Position numbers and translations under genes: made by a program
Part shown: piece after piece, positions 44,500-53,550 of the stretch
Layout: the number at the start of each line of letters is the position of its first letter
How positions within the stretch are numbered: position 1 is the stretch's first letter
The notes under the pieces: generated by a model
Database searches by the model: none
What the model saw: the letters and a program-made list of their open reading frames with translations, nothing else
What the model was told of the DNA's origin: nothing
From: Arthrobacter sp. KBS0703
GTDB taxonomy: Bacteria; Actinomycetota; Actinomycetes; Actinomycetales; Micrococcaceae
Assembly (NCBI RefSeq): GCF_002008315.2
Contig: NZ_MVDG02000001.1
Location: 3,038,001 to 3,102,000 of the forward strand
Direction of reading: 5' to 3'
DNA: 64,000 nucleotides

Positions 44500-45310
44500 C
44501 CAGCCCGGGGACACGCCGGCCAGCGGCACCGCCCCGAAGGCCAAGCCGGTGTTGTCCGTCCGCAATCTGGCCAAGGCCTTCGGCAGCAACGTGGTCCTCC
44601 GGGACATCGACCTTGACGTGCGCCGCGGGAACGTGGTGGCCCTGATCGGGCCGTCCGGTTCCGGAAAGACCACCGTGCTCCGCTCGCTGAACGGGCTGGA
44701 AACGCCGGACGCCGGGACGGTCACCTTCGCGGACACGTCCACCGGCACGGACCTGGCGCTGGATTTCTCCGCCAAGGTGTCCAAGAAGGACGTCTCGGAC
44801 CTCAGGGACCGCAGCGCCATGGTGTTCCAGCACTACAATCTGTTTCCCCACATGACCGTCCTGCAGAACGTCATCGAGGGCCCCGTGCAGGTGCAGAAGC
44901 GCAAGCGCGCCGACGCCGTCGCTGACGCGGAGAAGCTGCTGGCCCGGGTGGGATTGTCGGACAAGCGCGACGCCTACCCGTTCGAGCTGTCCGGCGGCCA
45001 GCAGCAGCGCGTCGGCATCGTGCGCGCCCTCGCCCTGAAGCCGCAGCTCCTGCTGTTCGACGAACCTACCTCGGCCCTGGACCCGGAGCTGGTGGGCGAG
45101 GTGCTGGGCGTCATCCAGGAACTCGCCGAGGAAGGCTGGACCATGGTGATCGTCACCCACGAGCTCGCCTTCGCCCGCCAGGTGGCCGACGAAGTCATCT
45201 TCATGGACGGCGGCTTGGTGGTGGAGCGCGGACCCGCAGCCGAAGTGCTGCGGGCGCCGCGCCAGGAGCGCACCAGGCAGTTCGTCCGGCGCTTGCTGCA
45301 CGAATTCTGA
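44486..45310 (+). CDS. Polar amino acid ABC transporter ATP-binding protein
   Basis: 274 residues with Walker A GPSGSGKTT, Q-loop FQHYNLFPHMT (the FPHMT form is typical of amino acid importers), signature LSGGQQQRV, Walker B LLLFDEPTSALDPE and switch His in VTHELAFA. A 20-residue Pro/Ala-rich N-terminal extension precedes the domain. It ends the operon and converges on the mannosidase gene. Confidence 0.92.
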   Translation: MSPTSQPGDTPASGTAPKAKPVLSVRNLAKAFGSNVVLRDIDLDVRRGNVVALIGPSGSGKTTVLRSLNGLETPDAGTVTFADTSTGTDLALDFSAKVSKKDVSDLRDRSAMVFQHYNLFPHMTVLQNVIEGPVQVQKRKRADAVADAEKLLARVGLSDKRDAYPFELSGGQQQRVGIVRALALKPQLLLFDEPTSALDPELVGEVLGVIQELAEEGWTMVIVTHELAFARQVADEVIFMDGGLVVERGPAAEVLRAPRQERTRQFVRRLLHEF

Positions 45311-45355
45311 CCGCTACTTCCGGCCGAGTCCGGGCAGAGCCTTCCGGCCGCGCGC

Positions 45356-48300
45356 TTAGCGTGCGAACCGTAGCGTAACCAGCTGGAACGGGCGCAGCGT
45401 GAGTTCCGCCGAGTCCTGGCCGGCCACAACGCCGGGCGCGTCGACCGGCCGCTCGAGCACATCCACCGCCCGCACTCCGGCCGCGGGGAAGTTCGCGGTG
45501 AGCCGCCCGGCGGAGCGTTCGCCGAGCGATTCGTACAGGCGCACAATCACGTCACCGGACCCGTCCTCGGCCAGCTTCACGGCTTCGATCACCAGGGCTC
45601 TGTTGTCCACCGAGAAGAGCGGCTCAACGGGGTGCCCGCCCTTGACGGTCCGCGGCGCAAGGTTGGCACGGTAACCCTCCTCAACGGCATCGGCGATGCC
45701 GGCGCCCGGGCGGATCCATACGTCCAGCACATGCCGGCCGCGGTCGGCCTCGGGGTCCGGGAACTTCGCCGCGCGCAGCAGGGAGAGCCGGACGGTTGTG
45801 GTGGTGCCGCCGTCGTCCCTGATGTTCCGGGCGACATCGTGACCGTAGGTGGAGGAATTGGCGATGGCCACACCGTAGCCGGGCTCGGCCACGTGGATCC
45901 AGCGGTGCGCGCAGATCTCGAACTTCGCAGCCTCCCACGAGGTGTTGACGTGGGTGGGCCGGAAGACGTGGCCGAATTGCGTCTCCGAGGCTGAGCGGTC
46001 CGCCCGGAGGTCCAGCGGGAAGCCCAGCTTGAGCAGCTTCTCACGCTCCTGCCAGTCCACCTCCATGGAGATCCCCAGGGCGGCGCTGCCGGCGGCGAGC
46101 GTGATGCGCTGCGTGATCCGGGAGGCACCGAAGAGCCGCTCCACCACGACGACGGCGTCCGTGCCGGGCTGCTCCAGCCGCACCGAGGCGGCGTCGGTCA
46201 GGGAGGTGACGTTGCGCCGGTAGAACTCGTCGATGTCCCAGGCGTCCCATTCGTTGGGCGTGTCGCGGTGCAGTTCCAGGTGGTTTCCGAACTGTCCCGG
46301 GGCGATGGCCTCGCGGCCCCTGGCGTGGTCCCGCAGCGAGATCAGCAGTCCGTTGTCATCCAGCACGGCGCGGATGATGCCGTTGTCCAGCACGAAGCCG
46401 CCGTCCTGCGAGGCAACCCGGACGGATTGGACGGGCCGGACGGCCGGCGCGGCCGCGAGCGCGGGAACGCCAGATGTGTATAAGAGACAGGCGTTGAGCA
46501 GGAACTCGTCGCTGCCCTCGCCGAGGGCGGCCGCGGCTGCCTGGCCGATGACCGCTTCGAGGCCCTTGGCCACGGCGGCGTAATTCCGTTCGGCATCCTG
46601 GTGCACCCAGGCGATGGCGCTGCCGGGCAGGATGTCATGGAACTGCTGCAGGAGCACCAGCCGCCACAGCCGCTTCAGTTCGGCCGCCGGGTAGGCGAAC
46701 CGGCCGCCTGAGCGGACGGCCGCAGTGGCACACCACAGTTCGGCCTCCCGCAGCAGGTGCTCGCTGCGCCGGTTGCCCTGCTTGGTGCGGGCCTGGCTGG
46801 TGTACGTGCCGCGGTGCAGTTCCAGGTACATCTCCCCCACCCAGACGGGCAGGGAGGTGTACTCGGCCTGGGCCTGCTCAAAGAAGCTGCCGGCGCTCCC
46901 GAGCCGGACCTTGGGCGAGCCCTCCAGATCGGCCGTCCGGTGGGCGGCGGCTAGCATTTCGCGGGTGGGTCCGCCGCCGCCGTCGCCGTAGCCGAAGGGG
47001 ACGAGGGAGATGGTGCCGTGCCCGTGGTCGCGGTAGTTGCGCTCGGCGTGGGCGAGCTCCCTGCCGCTCAGCTCGGAGTTGTAGGTGTCAACGGGCGGGA
47101 AATGGGTGAACAGCCGCGTGCCGTCGATCCCCTCCCAGTTGAAGGTGTGGTGCGGCATCCGGTTGATCTGGTTCCAGGAGATCTTCTGGGTGAGGAACCA
47201 CTCGCTGCCGGCGGCCTTGACGATCTGCGGCAGGGCGGCGGAGTAGCCGAAGGAATCCGGCAGCCAGGCTTCCCTGCATTCGACGCCGAACTCGTCAAGG
47301 AAGAAGCTCTTGCCTTCGAGGAACTGCCGGGCCATGGCCTCCCCGCCGGGCATGTTGGTGTCCGATTCCACCCACATGCCGCCCACGGGGACGAACTGGC
47401 CGGAGCTGACCTTCTCGCGGATGCGCGCGAACAGTTCCGGGTAGAACTCCTTGATCCAGGCCAGCTGCTGGGCCGAGGAACAGGAGAACACGAAGTCGGG
47501 ATCCTCATCCATGAGGGCAACCACGTTCGAAAAGGTCCGGGCGCATTTCCGGATGGTCTCCCGGACGGGCCACAGCCAGGCGGAATCTATGTGCGCATGG
47601 CCGGTGGCGAGCAGCTGGTGGGCCGAGGCATAGGCGGGCCTCGCCAGCACCTCGGCCAGGGCTGCCCGGCCGGCCGCGGCCGTGCCCGCGACGTCGTCCG
47701 GGTCCATGACGTCCATCATCCGTTCCAGGGCGCGGAGAATCTCATGGCGCCGCGGCAGCTCCGTGGGCAGCTCGTGTCTCTTATACACATCTAGATGTGT
47801 ATAAGAGACAGCTGCTGGAGTTCCCACACGGCCCGGTTCAGCTCGGCAACGGCAATGCTGCCCAGGCGGTACTGCGGCTGGGTCCCCGCCGTTGCTTTGT
47901 CCCCGTAGGGGGTTGCGGCGAAGCTCCAGCCCTGGGCGACGTCGGGGTTGGCTGCCGCTTCCACATAGAAGTCCACTGCCATGCCGCTGCCCAGGAGCTT
48001 CAGCGGAATGTGCTGGTTGCGCGGGGATATGGCCTTGATGATGCTGCCGTCCGGCCGCCAGGCAATCCCCTCGCACTGGAATCCGGGGATCTCCGTGGTG
48101 AACCCCAGGTCCACCACGATCTCCACCTCGGTGTCCGGCGCAATACCCCAGGAATCCGGCACCTCGCCCTGGAGCCGAAGCCATTTGGTGCCCCACGGAC
48201 GGCCCCAGGGGGCGCCGTGTTCCTGGGGCCCGAACTCCTGCCGCAGCGCCTCCATCACGGGGACCGGTTCGTCCGGGACGTCCCAGCTGGTGAGGCTGAG

Positions 48301-48390
48301 CGGTGTGCTTCGCGTGTAGATCGCTGGAGTGATCCGCTCGCGGAGAAAGCGGTCGAGACGGACTTCCGTGATCCGGCGGTCGTCGTGCAA
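45356..48390 (-). CDS. Alpha-mannosidase, GH38, broken twice by adapter sequence
   Basis: A cytosolic glycoside hydrolase of about 1,010 residues. I start it at the TTG at 48390 (AGAGG six bases upstream, N-terminus MHDDRRITEVRL); an open frame continues upstream without signals. Catalytic features: the metal site HAHIDSAWLWPV, the nucleophile Asp in WVESDTNMPGGEA, and SWNQINRMPHHTF. The C-terminal beta-domains run to LRPFQLVTLRFAR. A junction adapter at 47775-47811 shifts the frame and replaces about a dozen residues before HELPTELPRR. A single mosaic end at 46472-46490 replaces a few residues (in family members roughly SPHAR) in frame. In the organism the gene is probably intact. It acts on mannosides from glycans. 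Confidence 0.85.
46472..46490. other. Single Tn5 mosaic end in the mannosidase gene (artefact)
   Basis: AGATGTGTATAAGAGACAG. The reading frame passes through it and would put CLLYTS into the protein between LLNA and GVPALAA. Confidence 0.92.
47775..47811. other. Nextera junction adapter in the mannosidase gene (artefact)
   Basis: Two head-to-head mosaic ends, 37 of 38 bases of the mate-pair junction adapter, the leftmost base missing. It splits the mannosidase reading frame. Confidence 0.93.
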
Positions 48391-48567
48391 TGTGTTCCTC
48401 TTTAATGCTTGAAGCTGGAGCGCGCAGTGCTGGCTTACGTTGCGGGCATGGGCGTCGCGGTCAGCTGGAATCCGGGCAGGCAAACTGCCTTGGAAAGCGG
48501 ATCAACGTGTCCATTCGATGGATAAAATCTACTGCGTCTCGGTGCAATAGCCAAGGGTCCCGGGCCG

Positions 48568-49440
48568 CTACCGGGGCATTGGCGCGGGCATGGCGATGCG
48601 CCCGGAACCCGCGTAAACGTTCAGGCTGGTCCCCCGGCTGAAGCCCGCCAGGGTGATGCCGGTGGACTCGGCGAGCTCAACGGCCAGGCTGGACGGGGCA
48701 CTCACGGCGGCAAGCACGGGAATCCCCGCGAGCGCCGCTTTTTGCACGAGTTCGAAGGACGCCCGACCGGACACCTGGAGCACCGTTCCGCTGAGCGGCA
48801 GCCGCCGCTCCCGCAGGGCCCAGCCCACCACCTTGTCCACCGCGTTGTGCCGGCCCACGTCCTCCCGCAGGCACAGAAGCCGGGCACCGCCGTCGTCGTC
48901 AATGCTGAACAGGCCGGCGGCGTGCACTCCGCCGGTGGCTTCGAAGACGGTCTGGGCCTCACGGAGCAGGTCCGGCAGGGAGGCGAGCGTCCCGAGGGGC
49001 ACCGTCAGTGTGTCCTCTGCCGGGGTGAAATGCGAGGACTTCCGGACGGCGTCGATCGAGTCCGTGCCGCAGATGCCGCAGGAACTGGACGTGTACACAT
49101 GCCGCCCCGTGTCCGGCAGCGCGACGTCCGGCCGGAGCTGTGCTTCCACTACGTTGAATGTCTGGACGCCGTCTTCGTCCTCCCCCGCGCAGAACCTCAG
49201 CGAGATCAGCTGGTCCGGGTCCCAGATGACTCCCTCGGATACCAGGAAGCCCGCCACGAGATCGAAGTCGTCCCCGGGCGTGCGCATGGTTACGGAGAAG
49301 GACAGACCGCCCAGCCGGATCTCCAGGGGCTCCTCCACGGCCAGCACGTCTTCCCGGTGCCGTACGGGAAATTCACGTGCCGCCGGCGAGCCGTCCATGA
49401 CGTAGCGGTGCACCTTGCGTCGTTGCGTCACGCGCCCCAT
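48568..49440 (-). CDS. fdhD: Formate dehydrogenase accessory sulfurtransferase FdhD
   Basis: 290 residues. FdhD passes sulfur from a cysteine desulfurase to the molybdenum cofactor of formate dehydrogenase. The active-site loop is SSSCGICGTDSID (two Cys, about residue 120), followed by HAAGLFS and the cofactor-pocket stretch REDVGRHNAVDKVVGWAL. It opens a group of molybdenum-cofactor genes on the minus strand. No formate dehydrogenase lies in the window. Confidence 0.93.
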   Translation of the reverse strand: MGRVTQRRKVHRYVMDGSPAAREFPVRHREDVLAVEEPLEIRLGGLSFSVTMRTPGDDFDLVAGFLVSEGVIWDPDQLISLRFCAGEDEDGVQTFNVVEAQLRPDVALPDTGRHVYTSSSCGICGTDSIDAVRKSSHFTPAEDTLTVPLGTLASLPDLLREAQTVFEATGGVHAAGLFSIDDDGGARLLCLREDVGRHNAVDKVVGWALRERRLPLSGTVLQVSGRASFELVQKAALAGIPVLAAVSAPSSLAVELAESTGITLAGFSRGTSLNVYAGSGRIAMPAPMPR

Positions 49441-49516
49441 CGGACCACCCCTGCTGTTTGGCTGTTCATGCGTCCATCATTGCAAGCGCGGCGGCCATAC
49501 ACCAACGTTCACGGGC

Positions 49517-50935
49517 TCAGTCCAGCAGCGCGCTCCAGTCCACGGGGCCGTCCTGCGCCGCCGGTTTGCCGGCGGACCTGCTCCCCGCTTTCCGTGCGGG
49601 CGCCTTGGGCTTGGGTTCAGCCGTCTTCGGTTCGGGGATGGCGGGTCCCCAGGGCAGGGCAAAGGCGGGGACCATTTCGCCCAGCTGCACACCGTGCGGC
49701 GGGACCACCATCACGCCGTCGGCGGAGGCCAAGCCCCGCATCATGCCCGGGCCCGTGTGCTGGGCAGGAGAGGCCATGCCGTACAGGAGCCGGAACGGCA
49801 TGAGCCGGGTCCTTCCGGGGTCGGGGTCGATCATGGTTCCGCAGGGAACGTCCCGCACGGGCGGCATGGCCCCGTGACCCAGTGCGGCAAGTAGCGGTGC
49901 GCCCACCGTGGACAGGGCCATCATGGCCGCCAGCGGGTTGCCTGGCAGTCCCAGCACGAATCGGCCGTCCGGGAGCTCGGCAAGGACGGCCGGGTGTCCC
50001 GGCCGCATGGCCACGCCGTCGATCACCAGCCGTCCGCCAAGTTCCGCCACGGCACGCCTGAAATGGTCGGTCCCGGACCGTCCGGTGCCTCCGGTGGTGA
50101 TCACGACGTCGGGTGGCAGGCCCGGTGCCGCGGCGTCACCCGGGACGGGTGCCCCGGTTCCGACGCCCCCGGTTCCGACGTCCTCGAGCGCTTCAAGCCA
50201 CTCGCCGTAGCTGTCGCCGATCCGGACCTGCTCGGCGTAGAGCCCGCCCAGCATTTCCACCACCGAGGCCAGCTGCGGGCCAAAGGTGTCCCGCACCTGT
50301 CCCGGGACCGGCAGGCCGTGGTCCACCACCTCGGAGCCCGTCAGTACGAGCTTCACCACCGGCTTGCCGAGCACCACAACGTCGTCGTAACCCGCGAGGG
50401 CGGCCAGGGCCAGCTGTGCGGGATTCAGCGTGGTGCCGGCCTTGACCAGGACATCGCCTTCGGCGGCTTCCTCCCCGGCTTTGCGGACGTGCTGGCCGTT
50501 GCGGGGTTCGCCTGGCCGGGCCGTGCCGCCCAGAGCCAGCACGGGCAGGCCCTCGTCGTCTGTGGACATGACGCCGCTTTCGCTGCGGAGCACGGCCTTG
50601 GCGCCGGGGGGAATGAGCCCGCCTGTCACGATGACGCTTGCCTGGTGCGGAGCCAGCCGTTGACCCGGGTCGGCCAGGATCCACGGCCCTGTGCCGTTGA
50701 CGGCCCATCCGTCCATCGCGGAGGACGCGTAGTGGGGTATGTCCTGCAGCGCGGTGACGTCGGCGGCCAAAGTCCGTCCCAAGGCCGAGCGCAGCGGAAC
50801 TGGACCCGGTGGGATGGGGGAAGCACAGTCAAAGGCTGCCTGCCGGGCTTCTTCCCAGGTATGTGCCAGGTGCCTGGCGGGCTCGTCAGCCTCCGGGGCG
50901 GCGTCGGCGGAAGGCGGTTCGGGAGGGGCTGTCAT
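49517..50935 (-). CDS. moeA: Molybdopterin molybdotransferase
   Basis: 472 residues. MoeA ligates molybdate to adenylylated molybdopterin. Visible are the ASSAMDGWAV loop near residue 70, a PPGAKAVL segment, the TTGGTGRSGTDHFRRAV nucleotide/MPT motif and FVLGLPGNPLAAMMAL further on, and the C-terminal domain IV. A 40-residue basic Pro/Ala-rich tail is extra. The ATG overlaps the stop of the DUF6457 gene by 4 bases. Confidence 0.93.
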   Translation of the reverse strand: MTAPPEPPSADAAPEADEPARHLAHTWEEARQAAFDCASPIPPGPVPLRSALGRTLAADVTALQDIPHYASSAMDGWAVNGTGPWILADPGQRLAPHQASVIVTGGLIPPGAKAVLRSESGVMSTDDEGLPVLALGGTARPGEPRNGQHVRKAGEEAAEGDVLVKAGTTLNPAQLALAALAGYDDVVVLGKPVVKLVLTGSEVVDHGLPVPGQVRDTFGPQLASVVEMLGGLYAEQVRIGDSYGEWLEALEDVGTGGVGTGAPVPGDAAAPGLPPDVVITTGGTGRSGTDHFRRAVAELGGRLVIDGVAMRPGHPAVLAELPDGRFVLGLPGNPLAAMMALSTVGAPLLAALGHGAMPPVRDVPCGTMIDPDPGRTRLMPFRLLYGMASPAQHTGPGMMRGLASADGVMVVPPHGVQLGEMVPAFALPWGPAIPEPKTAEPKPKAPARKAGSRSAGKPAAQDGPVDWSALLD

Positions 50936-51282
50936 TCCCCCGGTGTCCCGCTGGGAGCCGCAACGCCGGCTGTCCCGCCGGCTGCGGGCGGAACGGCGGT
51001 GCCCAGCGACTCGTCCGCCGCGTATGCCTGGGACAGGGTACGGGCCACATCCATGGCGGCCTTCATCGACGTGGAATCAGTGGCGCGGTCCGAACCTGAC
51101 GCCAGGCCGGCAGCAAAGCCGGCAATGAAGGTGGTCAGCGGGGCGGCCGGCCGGACAACCGAATGCGCGGCAACCCCGGCGAGGGACAGGACCTCGTTGA
51201 TGTCCACGTCAACGTCCTCCAGCTCGAAGGCACGAAGCAGCAGCCGGCACCACTCCTCAAGGGTTTCGTCCTGGCTTTTCAT
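50932..51282 (-). CDS. DUF6457-domain protein linked to molybdenum cofactor genes
   Basis: 116 residues from the ATG at 51282 (GGAGG five bases upstream). A small helical protein: LEEWCRLLLRAFELEDVDVD, then LSLAGVAAHSVVRPAAPLTT, and an Ala/Gly-rich end. It lies between mobA and moeA and overlaps moeA by ATGA, as DUF6457 genes often do in actinobacteria, so it probably has a role in cofactor assembly or insertion. The biochemical role is unknown. Confidence 0.78.
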   Translation of the reverse strand: MKSQDETLEEWCRLLLRAFELEDVDVDINEVLSLAGVAAHSVVRPAAPLTTFIAGFAAGLASGSDRATDSTSMKAAMDVARTLSQAYAADESLGTAVPPAAGGTAGVAAPSGTPGE

Positions 51283-51328
51283 GCCTGCCTCCAAAACTCG
51301 ACTGCCGCTGCGGCGCTGCGGAGGCGGA

Positions 51329-51935
51329 TCATTGCCCCCGTGCAGCCACTCCTAGTGCGGCCGCATCGTCCCAGGTATCCACGTCATCCGTGGAGCCGGC
51401 AGGGACCATGACAGCCTGCACGTCAAGCCTAGCAAGGAGAGCGAAAACTGACCCGTGCGTCAGACTCCCGGCGGCCTCGGCGTCGTCGACGGCGCGTTGT
51501 AGCGCAGCTGTGCGGTAAAAACCGGCCAGCGGCTGCAGACGGCCGTCCGGGGACGATGCCAAGACGCTGCCGGCCGCGGCGGCAGCAGCGGCCCCGAAGC
51601 GCGCCGACGGCGTCGGCCGCCCGCGGCATATCGCATGCCAGGACAAGGACCAGCGCGGCATCGTCCTCGTCGGCCGCCCGGGCGCGCCGAAGGCCGGCCA
51701 GGCCGGCGGCGATGGCTGCCGCCGGTCCGGCGAACGGCGGATCCTCGCGGCAGCTCAGTATGCCGGCCGGGAGGTCGGCCGGTTCCGGGCCCACCACCAC
51801 GATGCGCCTCGCGCCGCCTGCAGCGGCGATTGACCGCTCAAGGAGGGTGGCGCCGTCGTACATCAACGCGGACTTGGGCGTGCCGCCCAGCCGTGAGGAG
51901 CGGCCGCCTGCCAGAACTATCGCATCAAAGTCCAC
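51329..51935 (-). CDS. mobA: Molybdenum cofactor guanylyltransferase-like NTP transferase, frameshifted
   Basis: The N-terminal frame (from the ATG at 51935) carries the nucleotidyltransferase motif IVLAGGRSSRLGGTPKSAL and the metal-binding LACDMPR. The C-terminal frame holds AGSVLASSPDGRLQPLAGFY and VDDAEAAG, ending at 51329. They are joined by a one-base shift at the CCCC run 51592-51595 (plus strand); removing one base gives a continuous protein of about 200 residues, the normal MobA length. The shift is probably a sequencing error. MobA attaches GMP to the molybdenum cofactor. Confidence 0.78.
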
Positions 51936-51959
51936 GTACCCAGCGTAATGCGGAGCAGG

Positions 51960-52460
51960 TCAGGCGGCAGTCTCCGGAAGCAGGAACGGATCCCACGCCG
52001 GCGTGGGCTTCTCCAGTTCCTTGATCTGCCAGATGGTGCCCACGGGAGGCGCCGGCACGAACCGGAGCTTCCAGCCCATTTCGCCGGGGGTGTGATCACC
52101 CTTGACGTTGTTACAGCGGAGGCAGGCCGCGACGAGGTTTTCCCAGGAGTCGGCACCGCCCCGGGACTTCGGGTGGACATGGTCTATGGTGTGTGCTGCC
52201 TTGCCGCAGTACGCGCACCGGTGGCCGTCCCGGCGGAGGACGCCGCGGCGGCTCACGGCGGTGATCATGTTGTACCGGGGCCGGATATAGCGGTTGAGGA
52301 GAATCACGGACGGACGGCCCATGATGTCCTGCGGCCCGACGACAGGATCCTCGCCTTCGGCCACCACGCTTGCTTTTCCGGTGAGCACAAGGACCAGCGC
52401 CCGGCGGAAGGTGACTACCGCCAGCGGTTCATATCCAGCATTCAGAACGAGAGTGCGCAT
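51960..52460 (-). CDS. HNH endonuclease
   Basis: 166 residues from the ATG at 52460 (GAGG seven bases upstream, N-terminus MRTLVLNAGYEPL). An N-terminal domain is followed by the HNH motif: CAYCGKAAHTIDHVHPKSRG (zinc-binding Cys pair and catalytic H) and NLVAACLRCNNVKGD (second Cys pair and N/H). Such stand-alone HNH proteins are very common and conserved in actinobacteria; most have no proven role. It is not linked to a phage or intron here. Confidence 0.88.
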   Translation of the reverse strand: MRTLVLNAGYEPLAVVTFRRALVLVLTGKASVVAEGEDPVVGPQDIMGRPSVILLNRYIRPRYNMITAVSRRGVLRRDGHRCAYCGKAAHTIDHVHPKSRGGADSWENLVAACLRCNNVKGDHTPGEMGWKLRFVPAPPVGTIWQIKELEKPTPAWDPFLLPETAA

Positions 52461-52629
52461 GCACATACCTCTTCACGGCCGCACCCGGCAGAGGCGCGAG
52501 GGCCGGCTGCCCTCTGCTTGTCCGGGCTATGGATCGACACCACAAGAGTAAACACTGACAGGGCAGATGAGCGAATCGGGGACGCGGACGGACGTCCCGT
52601 GTCGGAGCGTACGGGGCAGGCGGGAACGC

Positions 52630-52664
52630 AAAAGGACCCCCGCCGCAGTGGCAGGGGTCCTTTG
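52630..52664 (-). terminator. Terminator of the NlpC/P60 genes
   Basis: On the minus strand AAAGGACCCCTGCC, a 5-base loop and GGCGGGGGTCCTTTT form a strong stem with a T-run, 20 bases after the stop of the first NlpC gene. Confidence 0.85.
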
Positions 52665-52683
52665 GAAGCCTTGGGCTTTAGCC

Positions 52684-53451
52684 TTAGCCGCCGACGCGGA
52701 TGAAGACCGGGCCGGAGCCGACGTTGACGCTGAACAGTGCGGTGGTTCCGCCGTTCCAGCCGCCGTGCACCGCCTGGCCGTTGCCGACGTAAACTGCGAT
52801 GTGGGCCATGCCCATGCCGCCGTTTTCGTAGTATGCGAGGTCGCCCGGCTGGGCTTCAGCAGCGCTGACCGTACGGCCGAGGGACAGGTAACCTGCCGGC
52901 CAGCCGTGGTAGTTGATGCCCACGGCTGCGAGGGAGTTGGTCGCCAGCGCGGTGCAGTCCTGCGAAACACCCAGCTGCGCGTAGGCAGCAGCGGCGATCG
53001 AAGCGCCCATGCCGCTTCCGGCCTTGGTCTTCGGCGCCGCCGGAGTGGAGGCGGTGACGGCGGCGTTGGCATCCACTGCCGGAGTCGCGTCGGCCGCGGG
53101 TGCCGCTTCCTGGACCTGGACGACAGGCTTGGGAGCCTCGACGGGAGCCGGCGTCGTGGAAACAGCAGGCTTCTCGTAGGAGATAGCGATGCTCGAAGCG
53201 GCGGAAATGGTTGCCGGCGCTGCGGACTGAACTTCAAGGGCCGACGTCGGAGCGGACTCCCGCTGAACGTTGGTCTCCGCGGCATTGGCGGCGATGCCGC
53301 TGGTCAGAACGAGTCCGGAAGCAGCAGCGATAACTGCGGCCTGGCGGCCTACTCCACCGGCGTTGTCGCCGACAGCCTTGGCAATGACGGCCAGCGAGTT
53401 GGTCTTGGTGACCTCGGCGCGGTGGCGTGCAATGGTCGCACGTGTAGTCAT
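52684..53451 (-). CDS. NlpC/P60-family peptidoglycan hydrolase 1
   Basis: 255 residues. A basic N-terminus and a hydrophobic stretch ending ANAAE (about 55-58) form an unusually long signal peptide. A low-complexity Ala/Pro/Thr linker follows (70-145). The C-terminal NlpC/P60 domain has catalytic Cys in SQDCTALATNSL and His in MAHIAVYVGNG. The Cys motif is DCTAL instead of the common DCSGF. Family members cut between D-Glu and meso-DAP or Lys of wall peptides. It is 99 bases from a second NlpC gene, probably in one transcript. Confidence 0.85.
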   Translation of the reverse strand: MTTRATIARHRAEVTKTNSLAVIAKAVGDNAGGVGRQAAVIAAASGLVLTSGIAANAAETNVQRESAPTSALEVQSAAPATISAASSIAISYEKPAVSTTPAPVEAPKPVVQVQEAAPAADATPAVDANAAVTASTPAAPKTKAGSGMGASIAAAAYAQLGVSQDCTALATNSLAAVGINYHGWPAGYLSLGRTVSAAEAQPGDLAYYENGGMGMAHIAVYVGNGQAVHGGWNGGTTALFSVNVGSGPVFIRVGG

Positions 53452-53550
53452 GATTTCTCTCTTTCGTGTTCCACGGACCGCGGTAGCAGGCCGTGGTTTA
53501 GCGACGCGCCGGCATCTTGGGGGTATGCCGGATCGTCTCGAATGGGGTTC

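Noticed and set aside
43099..44820. 573-codon minus-strand frame across the amino acid ABC genes.
   Set aside because: It spans three good plus-strand genes with all ABC importer motifs and has shadow composition.
51960..52460. HNH endonuclease as part of a restriction system, intron or prophage.
   Set aside because: No methyltransferase, intron or phage gene is adjacent; stand-alone copies are common in actinobacteria.
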